Assembly (NCBI GenBank): GCA_001599595.1
Contig: BCHH01000002.1
Coordinates: 2,136,053 to 2,200,052 of the forward strand
From: Beverwykella pulmonaria
Lineage: Eukaryota; Ascomycota; Dothideomycetes; Pleosporales; Melanommataceae
Direction: 5' to 3'
DNA: 64,000 nt
In this document: positions 47,174 through 57,883 of the stretch, one piece after another
Position numbering within the stretch: position 1 is the stretch's first letter
Layout of the letters: each line of letters begins with the position of its first letter
The notes under the pieces: model-generated
What the model saw: the letters and a program-made list of their open reading frames with translations, nothing else
Databases searched by the model: none
What the model was told of the DNA's origin: nothing
Program-made: the position numbers and the translations under genes

Positions 47174-48771
47174 CTACTGCTTAATCTCGTAGTTTCGTCG
47201 GAACATGCCATCGATGCCGGTAAGATAGTAGGTACCGGGGACAATGGTCTCAGCACTGCCGACAGGGGTATAATCTTTCTGAAGGTGAGCCTTTTCGCGG
47301 AGGTTGCACATCTACATTTTGGATTAGTCACGTGACACGAGGACAATGTTAAGAACATCAAAGACTTACATCGTCGTAGACCTGGGGAGGAACAACCCGC
47401 CTGGCATCTAAGCGAGCATGAATATCTAGCTGCTTCTGCATCTCTGTGAAGTTTCCAGCGACCTTGATGGAGAACATGGAGCTAGCAAGACCACTTCCGT
47501 AGCTGAACACTCCAATACGCTTTCCGATCGATGACTCGCTGCTGATGTTGGCGAGCACACTTGCAAAGCTTCCGTAGACGCTGCCGCAGTACATGTTACC
47601 GCACTGGGTGGGGACTAGGATACTGGGCTGGACACGGGCGGCAAACCGCTTCTTTGCCAGGCCCATGAAGGTCTTCTCGACCGCCTTGTCTGTGACGGAG
47701 GTGGCATAATCAAGATCCCTGAGTTCAGGGGCCACCTCGGCAAAGATTGGATTTGTGGGATTCGAGAGGAAATCGTTGTAGAGCAGACGTGCGTATGACT
47801 TGGCCACAAGCTTGCAGGTCGGAGCGTGGAAGCACATGTAGTCGAATCGGTCCAGTGGGGTCTCCACTTCCTGGGAGTGACCGTTGACTCCATTTCCGTT
47901 TGCCTGAACTTTCAGGGCATCTTCGCGATTGTTGTAGGCCTTGTAGCAGGCGTCAACGGCCTCGGTGTAGCACCGAACGGAGAAATGACCGTCGACGATA
48001 GGGTATTCGCTCGTGAGGTCTGGCTTGTAGAAGTCATACACGTGCGTAATATACGAGCCACGTAGTCCTGGCTCGATAACCAGGGGAGCATTGGGCCCGA
48101 TCAGCATAGCCACACAGCCCGCACCGCCAGTCGGACGGGCGTTGCCCTTCTTGTACAGGGCAATGTCGCCTGCCACGACAACGGCGTCGCGTCCATCCCA
48201 TGCAGAGGATTCCACCCAGTTGACTGAGTTGAACAGGGCATTGGTGCCGCCGTAGCAGGCATTCACGGTATCCACCCCCTCGACGTTGAAGTTGCCCGAT
48301 TTCTCGAACAGCTGCATCAACACGGATTTCACCGACTTGGACTTGTCGAGCAGGGTTTCGGTGCCTACTTCCATGCGGCCAATTGAATTGGGGTCAATGT
48401 TGTACTTCCTGAACAAGGAGGAAACGGTGGTCAGGGCGAGCGAGTAGATGTCTATGCAGAAACGCGTTAGTTTGCGGCTCCCGTGAACTGCGTGTGCAGG
48501 AATTGTATCTGGAGAACTCACCCTCACGGTCGTCGCAGAAGGACATCTTCGTCTGGCCGAGTCCAATGGTGTACTTCCCCTGGGAGACGCCATCGAACTT
48601 CTCGAGTTCGGCCTGGTCGACACACTGCGAAATTATGTTAAACTCGTCAAGAACGAGGCGCAGCATCCCAACGAGCGCGTGCTGCGCGGTCTGGGGGGGT
48701 GGACGACTTGCCTGACTAGGGAAGTAGAGCTCAATGGCTTTGATACCGATGTTGGAAGGGCGGGCGGGCAT
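47174..48771 (-). CDS. ERG13: Hydroxymethylglutaryl-CoA synthase
   Basis: Condenses acetyl-CoA with acetoacetyl-CoA to HMG-CoA, the step before HMG-CoA reductase in ergosterol and isoprenoid synthesis. Exons 48771-48712, 48624-48522, 48451-47370 and 47311-47174 give 460 residues. Active-site residues are visible: Glu86 in EVGTET, Cys120 in VNACYGGT, and the histidine of [20 protein letters not shown] near residue 255. [18 protein letters not shown] and [13 protein letters not shown] follow as usual. Intron 1 (48625-48711) has a GC donor (CAG|GCAAGT) and CGCAG acceptor. Splicing joins YFPSQ to [10 protein letters not shown] as in the family. The intron is 87 nt and has no in-frame stop. An in-frame ATG at 48840 would add 23 unconserved residues and is not preferred. 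Confidence 0.94.
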
Positions 48772-51046
48772 GATTGCGGTGATTTGAAAAGGCTGGGGGA
48801 AGAAAGTGGGAGGAAGGAGTGTTGGCGGGGCTGCGTACACCGCTGGTTAAGTAGTGGTAGTGAAGCAGACGTGACAAAGGCAAATTGCGGTCTGGTGGTA
48901 GCGGCGATCTCTTGATGTGGCAAGCCAAAAATTTGGCGAGTAGGGTTCGATAAAGGGAGGTGTTAAACTGCTTTTGTGCGTGCAAGTTGGTTCCTCAACA
49001 ATCACAGCCGCCCAAATTTCGGTTCGCTGGAAGCCACAGCCAGCTTGATGTTTACTTGGAGGAGCGCGCAGCACACAGAGAAAGGCGTGGTGGGGCAAAT
49101 GCTGCACTGCGCTATGGGACTAGTCTTTCTCTTGTTGGTTTGTTATCTTGACTCCATCTGATGGCCACAGCACGCATCGTCATCCCGTGCAGACCGTATT
49201 TGGAGCATCCCGAGCTGGGGCAAGACGAGCCTATCACTGCAAATCTTCGCTCGCTGCTGCAGGGTTCGCCTAGCGCCAGGCACCACGCGACAGTTGAACG
49301 GTCAAGTCGTCAGCCAGCCAGCAACGCCACCTTCAACCATCCACGGGATGGGCCAACACCATCGCCAGCATCTTGAGTGCTCCAGTCTGAGGATGAAGGT
49401 CAATTGCACATGCGAACAACGCCGCCCGAGTGCTATGGCAAGAAACCGACGTACCTGTACGGTGGTAAGTAAACTGGTTGATGTCGACGGCTCCGCCTGC
49501 TGCACTTCAGCCGCTGTCAAGCACATGCGCAGCGTACTGCACATGAATTCCCTATCGTGGCATGACTTCGCTGCTTCCCTCTATCAATCACACTTTCGTT
49601 TGGTCCAAAGCGGCTCTATCAATCTACTTCTCTCTCCACCGCGGCCCCACCATTTCGCCGACGCGCTTCCCGCGACGAGCGTCAACCTTCTCATACCTTC
49701 CTGAGACGGCCAGGCCATTGTGCAGCCATGACTTGGAGAGCTCGATTCAACTAGAGTTTGGCCTCGAAAACTGCAGCAGAATGCTGTTGGACACAGTGAA
49801 CGAGACATGGGCCGGGACGGGAGAGGGCACATGATCTTTGTCGGGTGTGTTCATTATACGGAAAGAACCCAGATGCTGCTCTCCTTCTTTTCGGGTTCTT
49901 GGGTTCTTGGGTTCTTGGGCTGTCTATAGCGTTACATTCAACCAGACCAGTCACCAGGCATTCGATCCATGGGTATTCTTCATGCCCGGGCACGGGCGAT
50001 GATACAACCCTCGAACTGTTCTTGTTGTGAGCAAGCAGGGCACTGGATGTGTCTTTCAAGGGATTGCATCATACGAGCGGAGAATCTCGAGTGCCACGTA
50101 TTGGGGCGACTCCATGGCCTCACGGCGATGTTGATACTTGTATAGCCAGTGTTCACGAGATTGAGCCTGCAGCAGGGGCAACGGACCAGACTGCGCAAAC
50201 GGGCATTTCTCCCGGCGCTGGATTAATCCGCTGCTTTCGAACTGTCGTGCCATTTGTGGGTTTCCGATTCGACAGTGCACGCCGTATTCTCTTTCTGTAG
50301 AGTGTGTTTGTGTTCGAGACGGAACCATGCCCGTAAGCGAGTGTGTATACATGTAATCTATGCTCCGATGTCGAAATCTACCACCTACTGTGGGTGTACG
50401 GAGGCCTGCCTGCGTACGAAGACCGCAGCGCCCAGGCCAAGGCGTACCAAGGCTGTTAGAGCCGTCGGGGCCAACGAGAGTGGCTCGATATTAATGGGAG
50501 GGGAAAAGGCGATCTTCCGCCGCGCTTGGCTAAATGCAAGGTTGCTTCCCCAACCGCTCGCCAGAAGTTTTCGCAGAACTCCACGCTCAGCAACGCGGAC
50601 GAGAGTGATGGACACTGAATGAAGCACTGCTCACAGTCTCCGCAGTAGAGCGGCCGCAATTGGCCTTCCGCAGCGCGCCGGGCGGCCCTTTTCGCGCAGG
50701 CCCTGAGGCGGTTGGCATAGCGTCGGCCTGAAACGGCAATGGTCTTGAACTCTGGCTAGCGCACACTTTGGGAAGTGCCGTTCTGTCTGAGCGGGCCCTG
50801 GCTTCCGTCTCGACTCAAGCCTGCTTCTGCCAGCCATCCTTCTTCGAGACTTCGACACTCACCTCTACGAGTCGCACCACGCCGCTCCCACCCCCCGCTC
50901 CCATCACCCATCGCCTGCGCGCCCGTTCATCGCACTCACGCGCGCCGTGCATCGATTGCCATCACCACGAGACACTCGCAACGTTGGGAGGCCTGTAAGG
51001 GGGTGACCACGCCCGTCTGGGCTGCCCTGGACGCACACGCAACGCG
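48772..51046. other. Divergent intergenic region ERG13 / DUF7820 gene
   Basis: 2.3 kb without a supportable gene. It contains a short GGGTTCTT tandem repeat at 49893-49919. Many overlapping 60-150 codon ORFs on both strands lack motifs. The last 250 bases are C-rich leader-like sequence. Confidence 0.5.
49893..49919 (+). repeat. Octamer tandem repeat (GGGTTCTT)3
   Basis: Three head-to-tail copies of GGGTTCTT plus a partial GGG. Not telomeric in unit or position. Confidence 0.8.
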
Positions 51047-53320
51047 ATGGACCGCCGCAATAGCGACAGCAGCGACAGCCCGCCGGCGAATCCTAATGTC
51101 TTCGACGACGAGTACGCGCTGGACCACGACGACGATGACTTCATGCCTGGCGTGGCGGACGGCTTCCGACCCATGGGTACTGGCACGAGAGAGGGATGGG
51201 ACGGCAACCGGCAGGACCAAGACCGAAACAATCCCCCACGACCACTCCTTACGACTCCAAGACCACAAGAGACCGACCTGCGGCGGGTCGCCACGCGCAA
51301 TAGCATAGCAAAGGTGCCATGCACGCGCGAGTCCCTGTCCAAGGACGATCGCCAACCCGCCAACCACTCCCAGGGACCCAGTTCGCACACGGCGGCCGTA
51401 CAGCATCGAGAATCAGTCAGTTCCACCGCATCATTTGCAACAATGGCCAGGTCCGATAGCCCGCTCCCCACCGGACCCAGCCATCCCTACGGCATGTATC
51501 CGCAGAACACGGTACCACGCACAGCCAGTGTGTCAACTGCTCCGACACCGCAACTTCCACAGGCACCACCACCCCGCCAGGGTCCCACACATCCATATGG
51601 AATGTACTCACAGAACACAGCCGAGGATGCGGTGCCACTACCGGCCGTACAGGCCGCAATACCGGTCGGGTTCCCTGGACTACCCACGGGCTACCACAGG
51701 CAAATTGGGCCCGATGGTGAGGAACAAGATATCATCGGACCTGATGGGCACACGGAGCAGCTTCCGCCGTACACAAGATACCCTGAAGAAGGTCCGACCA
51801 AGGCAGCGCTTGCGGCCGAGGGGAACTCGTCCCCCATACAACAAGCTGTACCAGCCCCTACGAATAGCTCCAACGACGCTCTCATATCGCCTGTCTCACC
51901 CACATCCTCCATATCCTCCCTAGCTCCGACCTCAACTCCGGCCCCCTTGGTACCCCCCGTTCAGCCACCACCGCAACCACAAGAGGAGCAGCACCGAGAT
52001 GTCCCCGTTGTTGCGGCCTCAATACGGTCCTCATCGACAACGCAAGGTGTCTCAGAAAAGCAGGATGCAGCCAGAAGTGTTAGAGCGAAGAACTGGCGTT
52101 CCAAGAAGCTGTGGGGCAAGGTTCCCATGGGAGTCGCCCTAGTTCTCCTAGTACTGGTCCTGATTTTTGCTGTTATCCTCGGGGCCGCAATTGGCACTTT
52201 TGTCGCCAAAAACAAGGACAACAGCCACAAGAATAGCAAAGACAAGGGCAGCAAGAATGATCCGTCAGTATATTTCTTAGAATAGCACAGAGCCTCGCTA
52301 ATGTATCACAGAGCACCTCAAGTCACAGGGGCTGGAGTCTCGCTCTTTGACGCCACACCTATCCCAACACCAAGCTCACTTCCCCCCTTACCATCCGGAG
52401 CATATGCTCTTCCTCTCGGAATGGCCCAAGAGAGCAATCCAAGTTGTTTAATACAAGTCAATCAACTCTCCGCATGGTCATGCAAGATGACCTTTGCCCC
52501 TCTTGTACTCACAGTCAATACTACGTCAGACGGTCGACCTCCGATGGCATCCTTAGGCGCATCACCCAAGCCGGATGGGGGCATTCAGTATGGAGTTCAA
52601 CCACCCGTACTCTCTGTTCGACCAATGCAACTTGTACTCGATCTGGACTATAGACAGTACGGAGCCGCCTACCATTTCTCAGCTATGTACGACAAAATCG
52701 TCGTTCTTAGTCCAGAAGAATTTTCCGCTGGCGCCAGTCTCCACAAACGTGATGTAGGAGGAGATAAGCCTCCATTTCGCCATCGTTTCCAAGTAATGCC
52801 TGGAGAAAACCCTTGGTTTTGCATCTGGAACGCGACATACATTGAGGGCTACATATACGTCAAAGATAACTCATCTGCTGCTGCCTTCCCGACGATATGG
52901 CCGTCTGATGTTTATGGTACTTCAATTCCCGTAGAGACCACGACGCCAACAAGGACTTCGGCCTCCCCCGCCGGGATCACGCAACGTGCTGAGCCTCCTC
53001 ATCGACGCGGTGACAATGACTATCCAAAACAACAGCCGTATCCGCGGATTGTCAAGATTGAAGAAAGACGTCTACCTGGATCACCTCAGCCATATTGCCA
53101 GAAAATGCTATTACTCGACAATGGACAAGTAACGATGGCTCAAGGCAGCACGGGTGGACCCATAACGGTCCTTCTCCAAGAACAAGACCCCGATCTTGGC
53201 GCCTTCCTCACCCCACCCCCTAACGATCCACCCACCAATACAACAAATCGCCGGCGGGGGCCTGCACAGAAACGAGCCGACCCAGCTGGCGCTTGTCACT
53301 GCCAGTGGATGTTCCAGTAA
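51047..53320 (+). CDS. Single-pass membrane protein, DUF7820-like (often annotated 'glycoprotease family')
   Basis: Exons 51047-52263 and 52312-53320 give 741 residues. The first 340 or so are disordered, Pro/Ser/Gln-rich and acidic at the start (ALDHDDDDFMPG). The motif HPYGMYPQNT / HPYGMYSQNT occurs twice (about residues 146 and 184). A basic anchor (NWRSKKLWGK) leads into one membrane helix (VALVLLVLVLIFAVILGAAI, about 365-385). The remaining part has paired cysteines and likely N-glycosylation sites (NATYIEG, DNSSAA), so it is probably luminal or extracellular. The family is fungal-specific to my knowledge and without an assigned function. No protease motif is visible, so the common 'glycoprotease' label is unsupported. 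Confidence 0.82.
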
Positions 53321-54113
53321 ATATTATCATCGAGTATCGCAATTGCATTCTGCAGCATTTCAACGGACTTGGGACCAGGCATGGCACTATCAGTATTATG
53401 GATGGGGGTTTTCGTATTTATCGGGTTGGTATTTTAGACGAACTGGTGTTTCTTGGTGTTGAGGTCATTTTCCTTTGGATAACGATTGTTGGCGTCATTT
53501 CTTGCGGACTACAACTACATCTGGCATTTATCATGTCTTTTCATATCTCTCTTGCCAACATTGGCATGGCATCGTGATCGTCATCATTGGTTAGCAGATA
53601 AACAGGGTTTTGGAAGTAATCTTGCCTGTTGCGCTGCTGGGAGCATTATATTTGTATTGGGAGGAGTAGAGACTACAATTAAGTGGTCGGAGATTACGTT
53701 TCGGATGGACGGATGGATAGAAATTAGGATAGTGAGCGAGGACATGTTGATGAGTAAGAGCGATCTATGGAATGGTGATACATTTTCATGCACATCAACT
53801 TTTTTTCCTGAACGCGATATTTCTTTATATTTAGCGACGCAGTGTCTGACACTGGCGGAGACTTTCATTTTAGCGAGCGAGCGAGTGAGTACTTTCCTAT
53901 GATAAGAGAAACCTGGGTAGCATGTAGCCACTGATTAGTATCAAATAGCTGGAATTAATCATCATGACAAAAGCCCCTCTGGCAGTTGCTTGAGTGGTTT
54001 AATTGTTCCTAAGCAAGTCTGGTGAGACCCAGTTTCAGCAGGGCTTTAGTTAAAAGGGTTTCCGCCTGGCTTTCGGCCTAACTGTAATTTCAACAATCAC
54101 AAATCGCTGCGAT
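53321..54113. other. Gene-free sequence
   Basis: 793 bases, AT-rich. Left part is probably the 3' UTR of the membrane protein gene. An imperfect inverted repeat (AAAGCCC ... GGGCTTT) spans about 53972-54046. Confidence 0.5.
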
Positions 54114-54129
54114 ATAAAAGAGCCCCAGA

Positions 54130-54481
54130 ATGCCCTCAACAGACATGGACACAGATAGTGATACCCAAGATACCAAATTGGGAAAGGAGATATTGCGCCA
54201 GGGTATTACACATACCACCTATCAATAATACAATTCTATGTGGTTTTACATAACAACGCATCTTAGTTGTGTACCTCGGCGCCTAACTACAAGTTTGACA
54301 GCACTCAATCTTACAACCTTTTTTGATAGCGAAAACTATCCTGGATCCGCCAACTGGAAATATACCAAGCTCTTACCGAGAGAAATAGGAGAAACTGATA
54401 GAGGGAGCACGGCAAAGCAAGATCGACACGTACAACAAGGCGCTCGCAGCGTTGGAAGAAGTAGTATCAGGACCTACTTAA
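54130..54481 (+). pseudogene. Decayed coding fragment of unknown family, with upstream TATA box
   Basis: TATAAAAG at 54114-54121 precedes a 33-codon ORF (54130-54228, acidic, DMDTDSDTQDTKLGKEIL). Downstream, frame 54302-54481 reads as typical protein (AKTILDPPTGNIPSSYREK, one TAG, then EKLIEGARQSKIDTYNKALA) and ends with TAA. The two parts are not joined by any good intron. I do not recognise the family. It looks like a broken gene or the edge of a dead element rather than a working gene. Confidence 0.4.
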
Positions 54482-55587
54482 GTTATAGAACAATCATAAG
54501 CAAGTCATTGGTGTGTATATAACAGTTTTGATGACTTGGGTACATTATGTGTCCTTCGTTGCAAAACGAGCTTGCAAAATCTGTGTAGAAGGCTTCACGA
54601 GAGTGACCACTGAATCGGATTACGGAATGCATGTAGAACTCTGTCATCTTTCAGATCCTGAAGCCATGAGATATCAGCACTATCTCTTTCCGCTCTTCTG
54701 GTAGGAAACAAAGTAGACCTTCGACTATCATGCACAATAGAAAGCTGGATTTCAAACCAAGTTGTACCTGGATTTGCGTCGTCTGTGTTCTGCATTCTCT
54801 GCCCAGGCCATCCGACATATTAATTAAAGATAGTCGTAGGTGCGGCAAACAGACCCTCAAAAGCGATATCAAACGACTGGAAGTAAATTGAGCCAGCCTA
54901 CTTTGGCAGACAATGATAGTCTAGTAAAAAATACGGCTCTTGGTAGTTCAGAAATAGAGTGGGAGATGTGTTGGCAGAACAAAATCTGTCTATTCCATAG
55001 ACATCTGTGTCTGACTATAAAACAAAACAAAATGAAGAAAAATCGACCAATCCGTCATAAATCTACAGTATTGCTCACACTTGTCGTTTTGGTCGAAACC
55101 ATGACACTATCCCACTCCCCATGACCTGTGACTTATAATAGTGCGCGAGATTTAAGTAGAAAAGTAAGCCAGCTTAAATACAGAAATTCCTGAGACTATT
55201 AAACCACATGCTCGTAACATAACAAGCCAGATTCTGTTGCGCGCCTCTAACCCGCTAAGTGCAAGGCGCCTTTCACCCTCAATTTCCAGTGACATCACAC
55301 AGAAACGAAACGAAACGAAAGCTCTCTGCTCTAAAAACGCAAATGAATGTATCAACATAACTCTTATCGCCTTGATTCTGCTGTTCGCTAGCGCAGCAGC
55401 CTCTCGCCTAGAAATATAAAGGCCGCTGGCCACGCAACTTTCACCGACCCCCTCTATGGCTACACCAGCTTGAACTCGTTACGGACGACCCCTCCTCCCG
55501 ACTTGAACTATTCGACTTCTGGAAGATTCTATTTCTGGATGACTGGCCTTTCGACGATCCGCCTCTTCGATAGCGCCTTTCACCATC
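54482..55587. other. Gene-free AT-rich sequence
   Basis: 1.1 kb. A few ORFs under 100 codons without motif; short ACGAA tandem near 55300. No element termini found. Confidence 0.5.
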
Positions 55588-55735
55588 GACTGACCAACTG
55601 ACCGACCAACCAACTCACCGACCGACCAACCAACCAACTGACCGACCAACCAACTCACCGACCAACCAACTCACCGACCAACCAACCAACTGACCAACCA
55701 GCCAACTCACCGACCAACCAACCAACCAACCAACA
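55588..55735 (+). repeat. Tetranucleotide-based tandem array
   Basis: About 37 consecutive 4-nt units, all variants of RACC/AACY (GACC, AACC, AACT, CACC, AGCC). A higher-order pattern GACCAACCAACTCACC recurs several times. The array is in the middle of the gene-free stretch. Confidence 0.9.
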
Positions 55736-55753
55736 GTTAGGTCAGGGTATGAC

Positions 55754-55790
55754 GGGTAAGATTCCCGCTGGCATAGGCGCCATACAGTAT
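55754..55790 (+). repeat. Dispersed short repeat, copy A
   Basis: Shares the frame GTAAGATTC...CT.GCATAGG.GCCA with copy B at 56465-56501. Most differences between the copies are transitions (C/T or G/A). Confidence 0.55.
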
Positions 55791-56464
55791 TGTTCCACAA
55801 TATGAGCAAGTCACCTATTGCCTGATAGGTTTTGGCCTGCCGATGGTAATGGACATTGGAGAATATGGAAATTATCCTCTGAAGAGATTGGTTGGTTTCG
55901 GTTCGGGTACGATGCAGCTGAAGGGTCCTGTGGGGTTCCGAGACTGCCACACAATCAGCAGCCGTACCACTAGGCATTATACATAAGAAGCTTCCCAGCA
56001 AAATCGAGCCCACCTATACGAGATTCATGTACCTCGTTTGCGTACTCCATTGTCCTAAAGTGTTTTTCTTTCAGATCTTGCCTGCCATGACGGTCTCACC
56101 CGGGGTTAGTTAGTCCAGCTAATGGACCTCCGTAGCGCTCGCGTTACATTTTATCCTGGGGCCTACTGGAAGCGTCGACCACAACGTCCCTGTTTGCTGT
56201 GCACACATCTCCTCCCACCGGACTCTAAAACCATCTTAGAGGGGATCCGGCTCTTGTTAGATCTAGAACATGTGCCTAGCTGCCCCTGACCTCGGTGGAC
56301 GGGAAATGGATGAGGGATGGCATGCCTCAGGGGCGGGGCAGCATGGTGCTTTCGCCGATGTTTGAGCAAGGCATCCGATCTTTGGTAGACTGCTTTTTTA
56401 CAGGACTCGCATGGCCATTCTTTCCTCCTGTTAGAGGAAGCACATTTCTTGGATTTCTAGTGCC

Positions 56465-56501
56465 GAGTAAGATTCTTACTAGCATAGGTGCCAGGGAGTA
56501 T
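56465..56501 (+). repeat. Dispersed short repeat, copy B
   Basis: Second copy of the 37-nt sequence at 55754. Where the two differ this copy usually carries T or A, the direction expected after cytosine deamination. Confidence 0.55.
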
Positions 56502-57509
56502 CTCTGTGTTTTCAAGCCGTCTTTGTGCAATCGATTCGCTCTCGCATATTGTGGCCACCTTAGATTTGGGTTCGATAACTCCCTCCAGATATTGGACAGC
56601 GATGACGATTCTGGACCTGGATTTGGACCCAAAATTCAATATTTCAAGCTCTGTGGGTTCGCCCTCATCTTCGGAGCCTCCAACAAGCTAACGTGGACCT
56701 GTCTTTTGGTGAGCGAGCTCCTGCCATTGCTGGTGGATTAAGTCCGATGGACCTGAGCTCTCATTCTTATTTATTTTTCCTTGACATGCATAGCTTGTTG
56801 TGCGGTTGAGGGAGAGGTCTTAGGAGATGGAGGTGTTGGCGTTCCGGATAAATGTGTACATCCCTCAAGTCTTCTCCTCGTCGCTGTCCACCCCATGCCC
56901 ATCAACATTCCCTTGTGTTATCTTACCCAAAGCAATGGCCACTCTCATCGTCATTCGAACCCTTCCTCACTCTCCTCTTCTTTCTCCGCCTCCCTAACTT
57001 TAACGCCTTTGTGTTCGCCTTCTCTTGTCTATCCTGCTCAACAAAACCACTTGCACTCCTTCACTTCCCTGCTCTATCTTCCATCTAACTTGTATCCAAA
57101 TTGATATCACTCTGCTCTTTCTGTAATCTACTTAACTATCTACTATGAATGCGGCGCATGGAGAGTTTCTCCTTCCATCCAACTCCATGTTACTAAGTTA
57201 TGACCGTGTCTATGTTATATATGTACCCGTGTGAACAAGATAGCGGAAGAAGCAGGACATCATGAACTAAGTGGTCAAATCAAGGACCGGAATGTCGTAA
57301 CCCCATGAGTGATGTGGCAGTGAACGTGCTCACCGTCTAGGACATGATTTGTAGATACATTAAATCGATTACTTTCCAAATCAGCGCTGCTTTCACTCAA
57401 GTCGACTGGATAAACAGGTTGTTCTAGTTTCAAACTTGGAGGTAGAAATTTCGAGCGTCGGTTGAAGGGATATGTATAGCGTGCAGCAAGGGCTCGGCAC
57501 TGGAATTTC

Positions 57510-57593
57510 GGCCTCAGGTATGACGTGAGCATCACCGACGCCTGCATCAACTGGGATGCCGCCGAGACGGTTCTCGAGGAGCTCGCGACCTAG
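57510..57593 (+). pseudogene. Relic of a DAHP synthase C-terminus
   Basis: The frame reads GLRYDVSITDACINW followed by DAAETVLEELAT and a stop. G-L-x-Y-x-x-SITDACI-x-W is the hallmark C-terminal segment of class I 3-deoxy-D-arabino-heptulosonate-7-phosphate synthase (Aro3/Aro4), which catalyses the first step of the shikimate pathway. The usual last residues (AAAVRxRR) are missing, and no other DAHP synthase motif is visible upstream on either strand. It is therefore a fragment: a truncated duplicate, or an end carried here by recombination. Confidence 0.65.
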
Positions 57594-57883
57594 AAAAGTA
57601 GTGTATGGAAGGCAGATGATCCTGAATGTACATACCTAGGCATTCATTTGGATCCTGTTGCGCTGTTCAATAAGGACAATTGTTCATTCTGCGCTAGTAC
57701 CTATGTTCCCAAAAATGAACGTATGCGCAGGATATAAGCTCCAACAAAGGGAGGCAGAAGTTGTGTGGAAGAGACGAGGGACAACCCGTGAACATTACAA
57801 AATTCCGGCTCCTAAGAACGACTCGGTCTGCGAAATGCGGCGAATGATGGCAAAAAGTTAGGAAATTTCGAAACAAATCGACG

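Larger units (their letters stand above)
55736..57509. other. Gene-free sequence with a dispersed short repeat pair
   Basis: 1.8 kb. It includes an unsupported 148-codon plus-strand ORF (56295-56741) and pyrimidine-rich sequence at 56.9-57.1 kb. A 37-nt sequence at 55754-55790 recurs at 56465-56501. Confidence 0.5.

Noticed and set aside
48772..48840. Upstream in-frame start for HMG-CoA synthase (MYAAPPTLL...)
   Set aside because: The added residues are unlike the family; the 48771 start gives the conserved N-terminus.
53971..54048. Seven-base inverted arms (AAAGCCC/GGGCTTT) suggesting a tRNA or SINE
   Set aside because: Internal arms do not fold as a cloverleaf and no A/B box pair is convincing.
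56295..56741. 148-codon plus-strand ORF
   Set aside because: No recognisable motif; it lies in repeat-bearing DNA and overlaps repeat copy B. A chance ORF is more likely.
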